Assembly: GCF_937952055.1 (NCBI RefSeq)
Contig: NZ_CALFYO010000021.1
Location: forward strand, 682,001 to 746,000
Reading direction: 5' to 3'
Length of the DNA stretch: 64,000 nt
Source of the DNA: an uncultured Piscinibacter sp.
GTDB taxonomy: Bacteria > Pseudomonadota > Gammaproteobacteria > Burkholderiales > Burkholderiaceae_C
Both the position numbers and the translations under genes were made by a program. The notes beneath the pieces are model-generated. The model had not been told where the DNA came from, did no database searches, and saw nothing but the letters and a program-made list of their open reading frames with translations. This document shows, piece by piece, positions 24,358 through 33,833 of this stretch. Within the stretch, counting starts at the first letter, position 1, and every line of letters starts with the position of its first letter.

Positions 24358-25521
24358 CTAGGCGCCGAGGATGCGCCGGGCCGCCTGCGCCACCCGCGCC
24401 ACGTCGGCCCCGCCCATGCGCGAGTACATCGGCAGGCTGACCATGCGCTCGTAGGCGTGCTGGCTGTGCGGGAAGTCGGCCGCCTTCAGCGCGTAGCGGT
24501 CGCGCCAGTAGGGCTGCAGGTGCAGCGGGATGTAGTGCACGCTGCAGCCGATGCCGGCCGCGAACAGCTGCTCGATGAAGGCGTCGCGACCGATGCGCGC
24601 GTCGTCGGCGAGGCGCACCACGAACAGGTGCCAGGAGTGCTGCTCGCCGGCCGCCGGCCACGGCGGCAGGTGCAGCGGCAGCCCGTGCAGAGCGCGGTGG
24701 TAAGCCTGCGCGACGGCCTCGCGGCGGCGCTGGAACTCGCGCGCGCGCCTGAGCTGGTGGATGCCGATCGCCGAGGCGATGTCGGTCAGGTTGTACTTGA
24801 AGCCCGGCGCGACGATCTCGTAGTGCCAGCTCGGCCGGGTGGCGGTGAAGCGGTCGAAGGCGTCACGGCTGATGCCGTGCAGGCGCATCACGCCGATGCG
24901 CCGGGCCAGCGCCTCGTCGCGCGTCGCCACCATGCCGCCCTCGCCGGTGGTGATGGTCTTGTTGGCGTAGAAGCTGAACACGGTGGCGTCCGAGTCCAGC
25001 GTGCCGACGAGCCTGCCGCCGCAGGTGCTGGGCAGGGCGTGCGCGGCGTCCTCGACGATCTTCAGGCCGTGCCGCCTCGCCAGCGGAACGAGGCGCGCCA
25101 TGTCGGCGGCCAGGCCGGCGTAGTGCACCGGGATGACCGCCTTCGTGCGTGGGCCGATGGCGCGCTCGACGGCGGCCACGTCGATGCACAGCGTGGCCGG
25201 GTCGATGTCGACCAGCACCACGTCGGCGCCGAGATAGCGCACCACCTCGGCGGTGGCGGTGAAGGTGTGCGTGGTGGTGATGACCTCGTCGCCGGGGCCG
25301 ATGCCGAGCGCCTCCAGCGCGAGGTGCAGTCCGGCGGTCGCCGAGTTCACCGCCAGCGCGTGCAGGCCCGGCTCACCGAGGAAGGCGGCGAAGTCCTGCT
25401 CGAAGCGGCGCGTCTTCGGACCGGTGGTGACCCAGCCCGAGCGCAGCGTGTCGACCACCTCGGCGATCTCGTCGTCGCCGATGTCGGGCAGCGCGAAGGG
25501 CAGGAAGGGTTCGGCACTCAT
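24358..25521 (-). CDS. DegT/DnrJ/EryC1 sugar aminotransferase (PglE-like)
   Basis: This 387-residue PLP enzyme belongs to the sugar aminotransferases that aminate a 4-keto (or 3-keto) nucleotide sugar. The PLP lysine is Lys188 in SFYANKTITTGEGG, and IVEDAAHA holds the pyridine-nitrogen aspartate. The ANKTITTGEGG form resembles PglE/WecE/PseC-type 4-aminotransferases, so it probably acts on the 4-keto sugar from the PglF-like dehydratase. No PglD-type acetyltransferase is adjacent. ATG 25521 overlaps the upstream methyltransferase stop by four bases. Confidence 0.92.
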   Translation of the reverse strand: MSAEPFLPFALPDIGDDEIAEVVDTLRSGWVTTGPKTRRFEQDFAAFLGEPGLHALAVNSATAGLHLALEALGIGPGDEVITTTHTFTATAEVVRYLGADVVLVDIDPATLCIDVAAVERAIGPRTKAVIPVHYAGLAADMARLVPLARRHGLKIVEDAAHALPSTCGGRLVGTLDSDATVFSFYANKTITTGEGGMVATRDEALARRIGVMRLHGISRDAFDRFTATRPSWHYEIVAPGFKYNLTDIASAIGIHQLRRAREFQRRREAVAQAYHRALHGLPLHLPPWPAAGEQHSWHLFVVRLADDARIGRDAFIEQLFAAGIGCSVHYIPLHLQPYWRDRYALKAADFPHSQHAYERMVSLPMYSRMGGADVARVAQAARRILGA

Positions 25522-26222
25522 GGCGCGTCGGGCTTGGCGATCCAGGCGAGCAGGTGGCTGCGCAGCGCCGGAACGGTGTTGAACACAGTGTAGAGGGCCG
25601 GATGCAGGCGCACGACGCGGCGCGCGACCGGCGGCGCCAGCGTCACGCGCAGCGCGTCGACGCGGCCCTGCGGGAAGAGCTGCCGCACGCGCGCGAGCGG
25701 CACGCCGCGAACGTCGCGATTCGCCGGGTTGTCGACGGTGAAGTCGTACCAGAGCACCGCGCCGCCGGGGCGCAGCCAGCGCCACATCGTCGCGGCCAGG
25801 CGCTGCTGGAAGGCGTCGTCGAGCAGCGAGCTGAACACGGTGGAGACGAACACGATGTGCTGCGACGCCTCGGGCAGTGCCAGCGCGCAGGCGTCGCCGC
25901 CGTGCAGCGCCAGCGCTCCCGGCAGCAGCGCCCGTGCCTGCGCGAGGCGCTCGGGCAGCAGCTCGACCCCGGCCAGGTGCTCGGGGCGGAAGCCCAGTCG
26001 CAGCAGCTCCAGCAGGTTGCCGCCGCTGCCGCAGCCGACCTCAACGAGGCGCAGCGCCGCGGGGTCGTCGACGCCATGCCGCGCGAACAGTCGGCGCATG
26101 GCGCGCTGGCGCTCCTGCACGCCAAGCAGCACGTCGGCACGCAGCAGGCTGTAGCGCGGGTCGGCGGCGCTGCGGCGTGCGTAGCGCTCGGCCAGTGCAT
26201 CGGTCTCCGGGCGCTCCATCAT
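25518..26222 (-). CDS. class I SAM-dependent methyltransferase
   Basis: The 234-residue protein has a class I methyltransferase core: motif I LVEVGCGSGGN, an acidic second strand (GVELLPERL), GGDACALALP and LRPGGAVLWYDF. The family is broad. Its place in the polysaccharide chain suggests methylation of a sugar or of a lipid-linked intermediate, perhaps at the non-reducing end. MM at the N-terminus gives two ATGs; the first (26222) overlaps the previous stop as ATGA and is preferred. No membrane segment or signal is seen. Confidence 0.85.
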   Translation of the reverse strand: MMERPETDALAERYARRSAADPRYSLLRADVLLGVQERQRAMRRLFARHGVDDPAALRLVEVGCGSGGNLLELLRLGFRPEHLAGVELLPERLAQARALLPGALALHGGDACALALPEASQHIVFVSTVFSSLLDDAFQQRLAATMWRWLRPGGAVLWYDFTVDNPANRDVRGVPLARVRQLFPQGRVDALRVTLAPPVARRVVRLHPALYTVFNTVPALRSHLLAWIAKPDAP

Positions 26223-27436
26223 CCGATCGCCTCCAGGAACTTCCGCGCCAGCACCGGATAGCTGTGATGGGCGAGCACGAACTCGCGGCCGCGCCGGCCC
26301 ATGGCGCGCCGCGCGCCAGGCGACAGCGCGGCGAGCTGGCGCAGGCCCTGCGCCACCGCCTGGGGCGATTCGGGCGCCACCGTCAGGCCGCAGCCGGCGT
26401 CGGCCACCGGGTCGTTGCCGGCCTCCACCGAGTGCAGCACCGGCACGCCGGCCATCATGTAGTCCATCAGCTTGTTCGGCGCGATGCCGAAGCGGTACAG
26501 CGGCTGGCGCTTCCAGCCGATGTAGGCGATGTCGGCCTCGGCGAGCAGCGCCGGGATCTGCGCCTTGGGCAGCGGATCGAACATCGCCACGTGGGCCAGG
26601 CCCTCGGCGGCGACGCGGCCCGCCAGCCGCGCTTTCTCGTGGCCGTCGCCGACCAGCACGAAGGCGTAGCGCTCCTCGCGCAGCAGACCGGCGGCGTCGA
26701 GCAGCACGTCCAGCGCGTTGGGCTCGCCGTGCGAGCCGGCGTAGACGACCACCTTGCACCCCGCGCGACGCTGCGCGGCGATGTGCTCGCGCAGCGCCGG
26801 CGCCAGCGGCGCGGGCTCGCCGCTCCATTCCTCCGGCGCGATGCCGTTGGGCACGACGTGCAGCTTGCGCAGGTCCAGCCCGTGCGCGGCCAGGTGCGGG
26901 CCCACCTTGGGCAGCATCGAGACGACACGGTCGGCATGGCGGCAGGCGTCGTCCTCGGCCTGCTGGCACAGCAGGATGAACGGATGCCAGCGCGACATGC
27001 CCGACAGCTCCACCGGCGAGGCGGGCCACAGGTCGTGCACCTCGTGGACGAGGCGCGCGCCGGCGAAGCGGGCGATGCGGCGTGCCGCCCAGATGTCCAT
27101 CGGGTAGGTGCTGGAGGCGATCACCACGTCCGGCCGGAAGTCCTCGGCCCAGTCCCGCGCATCGCGCCACAGCGCCTTGAGGAAGGCCCAGATGTTGAGC
27201 ACGCGGCCGACGCCGTTGCCGGCGTAGCGCGGCGTCGCGACCCAGCGGTAGTCGATGCCGTCGATGCGCTCGTCGCCCGCCCCTGCGGGCTGCACGCTGC
27301 GCACGTGCGAGAAGGTGGCGGCAACGATCTGCACCCGGTGGCCGAGCCTCACCCACTCGCGCGCCAGGTAGTAGGGCCGGTACTCCATGCCGTGGCGCGG
27401 CGAGCCGGCGTAGTGGTTGAGGAGCAGGATGTTCAC
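26219..27436 (-). CDS. GT4 glycosyltransferase, WbuB-like
   Basis: The 405-residue GT-B enzyme opens with NILLLNHYAGSPRHGMEYRP, the start shared with WbuB-type transferases that often act early in O-antigen assembly. A GT4 C-terminal half follows: VVVYAGSHGEPNALD, LVGDGHEK, APNKLMDYMMAGVPVLHS. The start is GTG at 27436, which overlaps the previous stop (GTGA) and is the only one that keeps the first strand intact. Donor and acceptor are not deducible. Confidence 0.88.
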   Translation of the reverse strand: MNILLLNHYAGSPRHGMEYRPYYLAREWVRLGHRVQIVAATFSHVRSVQPAGAGDERIDGIDYRWVATPRYAGNGVGRVLNIWAFLKALWRDARDWAEDFRPDVVIASSTYPMDIWAARRIARFAGARLVHEVHDLWPASPVELSGMSRWHPFILLCQQAEDDACRHADRVVSMLPKVGPHLAAHGLDLRKLHVVPNGIAPEEWSGEPAPLAPALREHIAAQRRAGCKVVVYAGSHGEPNALDVLLDAAGLLREERYAFVLVGDGHEKARLAGRVAAEGLAHVAMFDPLPKAQIPALLAEADIAYIGWKRQPLYRFGIAPNKLMDYMMAGVPVLHSVEAGNDPVADAGCGLTVAPESPQAVAQGLRQLAALSPGARRAMGRRGREFVLAHHSYPVLARKFLEAIG

Positions 27437-28539
27437 CGCAACAGCTCTTCGTAAAGGGCGAGCAGCTCGGCCTCGGCGCTGCTCCAGCGGTAGTGGGCCT
27501 GCACGGCGGCACGGCCGGCCTCGCCCATCGCCTGCACCGCCTGCGGCGCGTCGACGATGCGGCGGATGGCACCGGCGATCGCCGCCACGTCGGTGGCGTC
27601 CACGCAGACACCGCAGCCGTGGCGCACGACGATGTCGCGCCACAGCGGGAAGTCGGAGGCAATCACCGGCAGCCCGGCGGACATGTACTCGAACATCTTG
27701 ATCGGCAGCGAATCCACGTAGCTCGGCATCGGCAGCAGCGTGACCAGCCCGGCGCGGGCGCGCGACAGCGTGCGGCGCACCTCCTCGCGGCCGACCTGGC
27801 CGAGGTACTCCACCTGCGCCCAGCCGGGTTCGGCGGTCAGGGCGGCCTCGAGCACGGCGTCCTCGAAGCGTCCGGCCAGCAGCAGGCGCATGCCGGGCAC
27901 CTGCGCCACCGCGCGCACCATCTCGAGCGCGCCGCGCGTGCGCATGATGCCGCCGACGTAGCACACGGCACGCTCGCGCGGCACCGCCTCGTCCGGCGGC
28001 GCGAGCTCCTCCGGGAACGGGTAGTTGGCCACCGTCACGCTGCGCCGTGCCACCGCCGCGAAGCGCCGCGCGATGTGCGGCGTGGCCGCGACCACCGCGG
28101 CCAGGCGCCGCACGCGCGCGTTCTCGTAGCGTTCGAAGGCGCGCGACAGCGTGCCGCGCAGCGCCGCCGGGATCCACTGCTTGGTGAGGATCTGCCTCGG
28201 CACGTCCTCGTGCGCGTCGTAGATCGCCGGCACGCCGCCGCGCGCCATCGCCGCGGCCAGCGGCAGCAGCTCGGGATCGTGCACGTGCACCAGCGCCGGT
28301 GCGAGCGCGCGCACCGCGGCCAGCGCGCGCGCCGGCTGCACGCGCATGCGCGCGAGCCGCCCGGCCGGCCGCGCACCGATGTCGACGATGCGCACGCCGT
28401 CGACCTGCGCGTCGCCCAGCCCGTCGCCCACCACCTGCACCACCTCGTGGCCGGCCTTGGCCAGCGACACGCACTCCTTGCGGAAGATGCGGATGTCGTC
28501 GCGCGGGTGCACGGTGGTGACGTGGACGACCCGCATCAT
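27433..28539 (-). CDS. GT4 glycosyltransferase
   Basis: The 368-residue protein begins MMRVVHVTTVHPRDDIRIFRK and contains HVHDPELLPL, YDAHEDVP, VCYVGGIMRTRGA and the acidic SLPIKMFEYMSAGLPVIAS block of GT4 enzymes. HDPEL and DAHED motifs recur in GT4s of O-antigen loci that use UDP-sugar donors. It starts at 28539 inside the asnB stop (ATGA) and is coupled to the WbuB-like gene. It probably adds one residue of a lipid-linked repeat. Confidence 0.88.
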   Translation of the reverse strand: MMRVVHVTTVHPRDDIRIFRKECVSLAKAGHEVVQVVGDGLGDAQVDGVRIVDIGARPAGRLARMRVQPARALAAVRALAPALVHVHDPELLPLAAAMARGGVPAIYDAHEDVPRQILTKQWIPAALRGTLSRAFERYENARVRRLAAVVAATPHIARRFAAVARRSVTVANYPFPEELAPPDEAVPRERAVCYVGGIMRTRGALEMVRAVAQVPGMRLLLAGRFEDAVLEAALTAEPGWAQVEYLGQVGREEVRRTLSRARAGLVTLLPMPSYVDSLPIKMFEYMSAGLPVIASDFPLWRDIVVRHGCGVCVDATDVAAIAGAIRRIVDAPQAVQAMGEAGRAAVQAHYRWSSAEAELLALYEELLR

Positions 28540-30509
28540 GCCGCCGCCTCCGTCCGCATGGCGTGGCCGAGCGTGCGGCCCGGTCGGCCGGCCTCCTCGA
28601 AGAAGAGGCGGTGCCACGCCGCGAGGTTGAGCGCGCGCAGCCGCGTGGCCAGCGGCGCATTCGCCAGCGCCAGGCCGGCCGCCGCCGCGGCCTCGCGCAC
28701 GAAGGCGCTGCCGTCGAGCTGCCGCGCCAGCCAGCCGGCGAGCGGGCCGCCGAACCACTCCTGCTCGGGAATCGGCCAGCCGAGCTTGTCGCGCCGCCAG
28801 ACGATCTCGTCGGGCAGCGTGCCGGCCATCGCCGCACGCGCCAGCCACTTGGTCCAGCCGGCGTGCAGCTTGTAGGCCGGCGGCACGCTGCACAGGAACT
28901 CGACCAGGCGGACGTCCATGAACGGCATGCGCGACTCGACCGACCAGGCCATCGCCGTCTTGTCGGCGTAGAGCAGCAGATTGCGCAAGTTGCCGAGGAA
29001 GTCGCCGCGCAAGGCCTGCGCCAGAGTCAGCGAGGGGTCGGAGCCCATGCCGAGGCGCCGCACCAGCGCCGCCAGCGCGCCCTGCCCCGCCGCGCGCCGC
29101 AGCAGCTGTCCGCCGAGGCCGATGGCCACGTGCGGAGCGAAGCCCTGCATGCCGGCGAGCGTGGCCCGCGCCTCGGCCAGCGCCGCGACGAACGGCTGGT
29201 GCACCAGGCGGTTGCGCAGGTAGCGGGCGTAGCCGGCGAGTTGCTCGTCGGCGCCCTGCCCGTCCAGCGTGACCACCACGCCGCGCTCGGCCACCAGGCG
29301 GAAGGTGTGCCAGCTCGCCATCAGCGTGTTCGCCGGTGGCGTGTCCAGCGCCCAGACCATGCGCTCGTGCGCCGCCGGCAGATCGGCAGCACGCGGCTCG
29401 ATGCGGTTGGAGCGCACGTCGAGCCGCTCGGCCACCCGGGCGATGAAGGCGCTCTCGTCGTGCGCGCGCAGGGCCGGGTCGGCGTAGACGCTGGAGAAGA
29501 CCTCCTGCCTCTCGAGCGCGCCGCGCGCGCGCAGCTCGGCGTTGACCAGTGCGGCGATGCTCGAGCTGTCGAGCCCGCCCGACAGCGCGGTGCCGAGGCG
29601 CACGTCGGCACGCATGCGCAGCCGCACCGCGTCGGCGAGCAATTCGGCGTAGCGCTCCTGCAACTGCGTGGCGCGCCCGGCATCGAACGGCTCGCGCTCG
29701 GCACCGGCCGCCGCTTCGGGCCAATGCCAGAACGGGCGCGGCTCGAAGCGCTGCGGCGCGTCCAGCGCCAGCTCGGCCCAGTGGCCGGCGGGGAAGCGCG
29801 TGATGCCGGCGAACTCGGTGCCCTCCCGCCAGGCCTGCGGGCCGCTGTGCAGGAACTCGGCGCAGGCCTCCAGGTCCGCCGCCGGGCGCACGCGCGGATG
29901 GGCGAGCAGGGCCTTGATCTCGGAAGCGAGCAGCAGCGCGCCATCGTCACCGCGCCAAACGTACAGCGGCTTGACGCCGAAGCGGTCGCGCGCCACGAAC
30001 AGGGTGCGCCGCGCCGCGTCGAACAGCACCAGCGCCCACATGCCGTTGAAGCGCGCCAGCGCCGCCTCGCCCCATTGCTGGTAGGCGGCCAGCAGCACCT
30101 CGGTGTCGCTGTGCGAGACGAAGCGGTGGCCGAGCGACTCGAGCTCGGCACGCAGCTCGACGTGGTTGTAGACCTCGCCGTTGTAGACGGCCCAGAGCTG
30201 CTCGCCGCGGCGCATCGGCTGGTGGCCCAGCGGCGACAGGTCGACGATGGCCAGGCGGCGGTGACCGAGCCACAGGCGGGCCTCGCATGCGCCGCCCTCG
30301 CCGAGGCGGCCCTGCGGCTGCCACGGCGTCGGCGCCTCGAGCACGGCGGCCGGCGTGTCGGCGCCCGCCAACGGCCGCACGACGGCGCCGTCGACCAGCA
30401 GGTGCCCCTCGTCGTCGGGGCCGCGGTGGCGCAGGCGCGCGGTCATCGCCGCCAGCGTGTCGGCGTGTGTCGGCGCGCCGGGCGTGAAGCTGACGACGAT
30501 GCCGCACAT
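28536..30509 (-). CDS. asnB: asparagine synthase-like glutamine amidotransferase (AsnB/WbpS type)
   Basis: The 657-residue protein has an N-terminal class II glutamine amidotransferase domain starting MCGIV (Cys2 nucleophile after Met removal; RHRGPDDEG, YNGEVYNH). A C-terminal ATP-pyrophosphatase domain carries the P-loop ALSGGLDSSS and DGQGADEQLAGY. Such enzymes either make asparagine or, in O-antigen loci (WbpS), amidate a uronic acid carboxyl. Its place between a flippase and glycosyltransferases, in a cluster with uronic-acid genes, favours sugar amidation. TGATG overlap with the flippase stop fixes the start. Confidence 0.92.
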   Translation of the reverse strand: MCGIVVSFTPGAPTHADTLAAMTARLRHRGPDDEGHLLVDGAVVRPLAGADTPAAVLEAPTPWQPQGRLGEGGACEARLWLGHRRLAIVDLSPLGHQPMRRGEQLWAVYNGEVYNHVELRAELESLGHRFVSHSDTEVLLAAYQQWGEAALARFNGMWALVLFDAARRTLFVARDRFGVKPLYVWRGDDGALLLASEIKALLAHPRVRPAADLEACAEFLHSGPQAWREGTEFAGITRFPAGHWAELALDAPQRFEPRPFWHWPEAAAGAEREPFDAGRATQLQERYAELLADAVRLRMRADVRLGTALSGGLDSSSIAALVNAELRARGALERQEVFSSVYADPALRAHDESAFIARVAERLDVRSNRIEPRAADLPAAHERMVWALDTPPANTLMASWHTFRLVAERGVVVTLDGQGADEQLAGYARYLRNRLVHQPFVAALAEARATLAGMQGFAPHVAIGLGGQLLRRAAGQGALAALVRRLGMGSDPSLTLAQALRGDFLGNLRNLLLYADKTAMAWSVESRMPFMDVRLVEFLCSVPPAYKLHAGWTKWLARAAMAGTLPDEIVWRRDKLGWPIPEQEWFGGPLAGWLARQLDGSAFVREAAAAAGLALANAPLATRLRALNLAAWHRLFFEEAGRPGRTLGHAMRTEAAA

Positions 30510-31777
30510 CAGTGGCCCCAGTGCCGCAGGCGGCGAAGGATGAGCAGGTTGTAGAGCAGGATGACGGTGATCTCGGCCAGCACCCAGGCGTGCAGCCCGG
30601 CGTCGAGGCTGCCGAAGCGGGCGCCGAGCCAGAAGGCGAGCGGCCTGCAGGCGAGCAGCGCCAGGCCGAACAGCGGCGACCATTTCTGCAGCCCGAGCAC
30701 GATCAGGCTGGTCGAGGTGGGCGAGCTGACGAACATGACCCACAGCAGCGGCATCAGCAGCTCGGCCATGCGGCCGGCCGGCCGCCACGGCGCGCCGAAG
30801 AGCAGCGCGAACAGCTCCTCGCCCCAGCCCATCACCAGCAGCGCCGGCGCGGCGCCGAGCAGCGCGAACAGCCGCCAGGTGTGCAGCAGCAGGGCACGCG
30901 CCTCGCGCGGCTGCTGTGCCAGCGCCGCCATGCGCTGGTAGAAGACGCTGCCGGCGGCACCGGCCAGCATGAACAGCGGCAGCGCGAGCACGCGCCAGGC
31001 GAGGCTGAACTGGCCGGCTGCCTCCTGCGCATACCAGGCCGCGATGAGCAGCAGCGGCAGTTGCTGGGTCACCACGTCCAGCAGCGCCGACGGCCACAGG
31101 TAGCGCGGCGCATCGGCGTGCGCACGCGCCGCCTGCGCCATCTCGGCCGGCCGCGGGCGCGGCGCGCCGTCGCCCGAGGTGCCGACCAGCACGCCCCAGG
31201 CGGCGAAACTGCCGACCAGCGCAGCGACGAGCATCCCCGAGGCGACGCCGGCCGCGCCGAGCAGGCTGCCGGCCGCTGCCGCGGCCAGGGCCAGCGCGAT
31301 GCGCGACAGGCTCATGCGCCGGTAGGCGCGCTGCCGGTTTGCGGCATGCTGCAGCGTCGCCACGACGGCCGTCAGCGCGCCGCCCAGCACCGCCAGCGGC
31401 AGCCAGTCGCCGAGCAGATCCACGCCGATGCCGGCGCGCCAGGCCGGCGGCGCCGCCCAGGCCAGCAGGGCCAGCACCGCACCGCCGCCGAGGGCCAGCC
31501 ACAGACACAGCCGCACCAGGGCTCGCGCCTGCGCATCGTCGCGGGCGATGACGATGCAGTTGTCCAGGCGCAGCGTCAGCAGGATCGCCACGATGCCGGC
31601 GACCGCCGTCCACACCCCGTAGCGGCCGAAGTCGGCCGGACCGTACAGGCGCGACCACAGCGGCAGCACGGCGAGCATCACCGCCTGCGCCAGCGCCATG
31701 CCGGCGCCGAGCGTCAACGTGTCGCGCACGAAGCCGCGTCCCGGCTCCTTCGGCAGCAGCCCGGCCAGCAGCTTCAT
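30509..31777 (-). CDS. Wzx-like oligosaccharide flippase
   Basis: The 422-residue polytopic protein has about 12 predicted spans and the N-terminal LTLGAGMALAQAVML-x-VLPLWSRLYGPADFG pattern of the polysaccharide biosynthesis (MOP/Wzx) family. Wzx flips an undecaprenyl-diphosphate-linked repeat to the periplasm, where Wzy normally polymerises it. No Wzy-like or ligase-like multi-span protein is visible anywhere in the window, so either the partner is elsewhere or the flipped unit is used differently. It overlaps the upstream GT4 by four bases. Confidence 0.88.
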   Translation of the reverse strand: MKLLAGLLPKEPGRGFVRDTLTLGAGMALAQAVMLAVLPLWSRLYGPADFGRYGVWTAVAGIVAILLTLRLDNCIVIARDDAQARALVRLCLWLALGGGAVLALLAWAAPPAWRAGIGVDLLGDWLPLAVLGGALTAVVATLQHAANRQRAYRRMSLSRIALALAAAAAGSLLGAAGVASGMLVAALVGSFAAWGVLVGTSGDGAPRPRPAEMAQAARAHADAPRYLWPSALLDVVTQQLPLLLIAAWYAQEAAGQFSLAWRVLALPLFMLAGAAGSVFYQRMAALAQQPREARALLLHTWRLFALLGAAPALLVMGWGEELFALLFGAPWRPAGRMAELLMPLLWVMFVSSPTSTSLIVLGLQKWSPLFGLALLACRPLAFWLGARFGSLDAGLHAWVLAEITVILLYNLLILRRLRHWGH

Positions 31778-32970
31778 CGCCGCGCGATCACCGATTCGTA
31801 CAGCGCCGCGAGCCGTCCGGCCACGGCGGCGCGCGAGAAGCGCCGCAGCGCGTCGGCGCGAATCGCCGCCGCGTCGAACTCGGCGGCCCGCGCCCTCATC
31901 CAAGCCAGCGCCTCGGCCAGCGCGGGCACGTCGTCGACCGCGACCAGGCGCCCATTGCCGTCGTGGACGATCGACTCGGGCCCGCCGCAGCGCGTGGCCA
32001 GCACCGGCTTGCCGCAGGCCAGGGCCTCGGCAAGCACGACGCCGAAGGTCTCGTGCCGCGAGGCCAGCACGAAGGCGTGGCAGGCGACGACGTGCTGCGG
32101 CACGTCCTGCGGCGCCAGCGCGCCGAGCCAGCGCACGCGGTCGTCCACGCCGAGCGCGCGGGCCAGCTGCCGGTGCGCGGCCGCCTGCGGCCCGGCGCCG
32201 CCGATGCGCAGCTCGACGTCGCCGGCCGGCGGGTTCCAGCGGGCAAACGCGCGCAGCAGCGTGTCGATGCCCTTGTGGTGCGTCTGCGCCGCGATGCTGA
32301 GCAGCACGAAGGGCCGCGGCGCCGGGTCGCCGGGCAGGAAGCGCCGTTCGTCGACCAGGTTCGGGATCACGTGCGTGCAGGGCAGGCCCTCGGCGCGGAT
32401 GCGTTCGGCCAGCGCCGGGCTCACCGCCACGCTGGCGGCGGCGTGTTCGAAGGCCTCGCGCAGCTCGGCGCGCAGGCCACCGTCGCGCGTGCGCAGGGCC
32501 GGGAACGGAAACGGACCCATGTGTTCGGTCAGCACGTAGGGGATGCCGGTCTGCGCCGACAGCCTGGCGGCGATCCAGCCGGCCGGGTAGGCGACGTGGG
32601 CGTGCATCAGCTGCACCGCGCCGAAGCGCTGCGTCATGCGCTCGAGATTGCGCCGCGTCGCGCGCAGCAGCCCGGCGGCGCCGCCGCCGAGCAGGCCCAG
32701 GGTCCAGGTCAGTGCCGGGCTGACGGCTTCGTCGATCGCACCGTGGCGGCGCCAGCCGCCCTCGCCCGCGCGCCACCGCCAGCCCAGGGCACGCAGGCTG
32801 CTGCGCAGGCTGCGCAGCGACAGCGCGCCGTCGTGATGCCCCCAGCCGCCGACGACCAGGCGCCAGTCCGGCCGCAGCGCCGCGAGCGCCTCGACCTGCT
32901 CGCGCACGAACAGGCCCGCGTGCGGGTTGGCCGCGCTCGGGTACCACGACGGGATCACGAAGACGTTCAT
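31774..32970 (-). CDS. GT4 glycosyltransferase
   Basis: The 398-residue GT-B protein begins NVFVIPSWYPS, then PHAGLFVREQ, a donor-lobe start LMHAHVAYPAG and the GT4 C-lobe with VIPNLVDERRF, LSIAAQTHHKGID and the catalytic-site block SRHETFGVVLAEALACGKP (the E-x7-E pattern). These are typical retaining transferases of O-antigen loci. It is coupled by ATGA overlaps to the FkbM gene before it and the flippase after it. Confidence 0.9.
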   Translation of the reverse strand: MNVFVIPSWYPSAANPHAGLFVREQVEALAALRPDWRLVVGGWGHHDGALSLRSLRSSLRALGWRWRAGEGGWRRHGAIDEAVSPALTWTLGLLGGGAAGLLRATRRNLERMTQRFGAVQLMHAHVAYPAGWIAARLSAQTGIPYVLTEHMGPFPFPALRTRDGGLRAELREAFEHAAASVAVSPALAERIRAEGLPCTHVIPNLVDERRFLPGDPAPRPFVLLSIAAQTHHKGIDTLLRAFARWNPPAGDVELRIGGAGPQAAAHRQLARALGVDDRVRWLGALAPQDVPQHVVACHAFVLASRHETFGVVLAEALACGKPVLATRCGGPESIVHDGNGRLVAVDDVPALAEALAWMRARAAEFDAAAIRADALRRFSRAAVAGRLAALYESVIARR

Positions 32971-33833
32971 GTCGCCGTGGCCGGCAGCGCCACGATCATC
33001 GAATGGAAGCGCTTCTCGAAGACGCTGCACTCGACCAGGCGCACCACCTCGCCGAAGGCCAGCCGGCGCAGCAGGCCGAGCCAGCGCCAGCGCGCCGCGG
33101 GGGTGCGCTCGAAGGTCCAGAAGTGCCGGTAGCCGTGCTGCCGCAGCAGCTCGATGGCCGCGGAGCTGCCGCCTTCGATCTCGGCCGCCGTCTGCTCGAA
33201 GACGACCACCGGCCGGTCGCGCGCCAGCAGCGTGGCGGCGCCGCGCAGCACGGCCGCCTCGTGGCCCTCGACGTCGATCTTGATCAACGCGACACGCTGC
33301 CCATCGAGCAGGTCCAGGCCGTCGAGGCGGCGCAGCTCGCAGTCGACCACCGCGCCGGCGCCGCCATGCAGGGTCGCCATGCCCAGGTTGTCGGCCGTCA
33401 CCGCCAGCCGGGCGGGGCCGTCGGCGTCGGACAGGCCGAAGTTCCAGCATCGGATGTTGGGGCGCAGCTCGGCGTTGAGCGCGAGCAGGCGGTAGGTGCG
33501 CGGGTTGGGTTCGAACGCCAGCACGGCAGCGAAGTGATCGGCGAAGAACAGCGCGTGGTTGCCGATGTTGGCGCCGATGTCCAGGCAGACTCCTGCGGGC
33601 GCGAGGCGCGGCGCCAGCGCCTCCATCAGCAGCTCGAGTTCGTCGCGTTCGTAGCGGCCCCACAGCGCGATGGCCATGCCGACGTGGTCGAAGGCGAAAA
33701 CTGCCGGTTGCGGCAGGCCGTCGCGCAGGTGCCGCTGCGCCAGCCGCTGCAGCCGGCGCCCGACGTGCGCGGTGTGCATGCGCCGCGCCACGTGAGCGAG
33801 CCGCCGCACATGGATCACCTCGCCGGCGCTCAT
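32967..33833 (-). CDS. FkbM-family SAM methyltransferase
   Basis: The 288-residue protein has the FkbM signature: CLDIGANIGNHALFFAD, VLAFEPNPRTY, and KIDVEGHEAAVLRGA. Members O-methylate sugars or other hydroxyls in surface glycans and natural products. Its core resembles that of the methyltransferase domain in the fusion protein at 9158-12346, so the locus may contain two O-methylation activities. The ATG at 33833 overlaps the upstream aminotransferase stop. Confidence 0.9.
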   Translation of the reverse strand: MSAGEVIHVRRLAHVARRMHTAHVGRRLQRLAQRHLRDGLPQPAVFAFDHVGMAIALWGRYERDELELLMEALAPRLAPAGVCLDIGANIGNHALFFADHFAAVLAFEPNPRTYRLLALNAELRPNIRCWNFGLSDADGPARLAVTADNLGMATLHGGAGAVVDCELRRLDGLDLLDGQRVALIKIDVEGHEAAVLRGAATLLARDRPVVVFEQTAAEIEGGSSAAIELLRQHGYRHFWTFERTPAARWRWLGLLRRLAFGEVVRLVECSVFEKRFHSMIVALPATAT

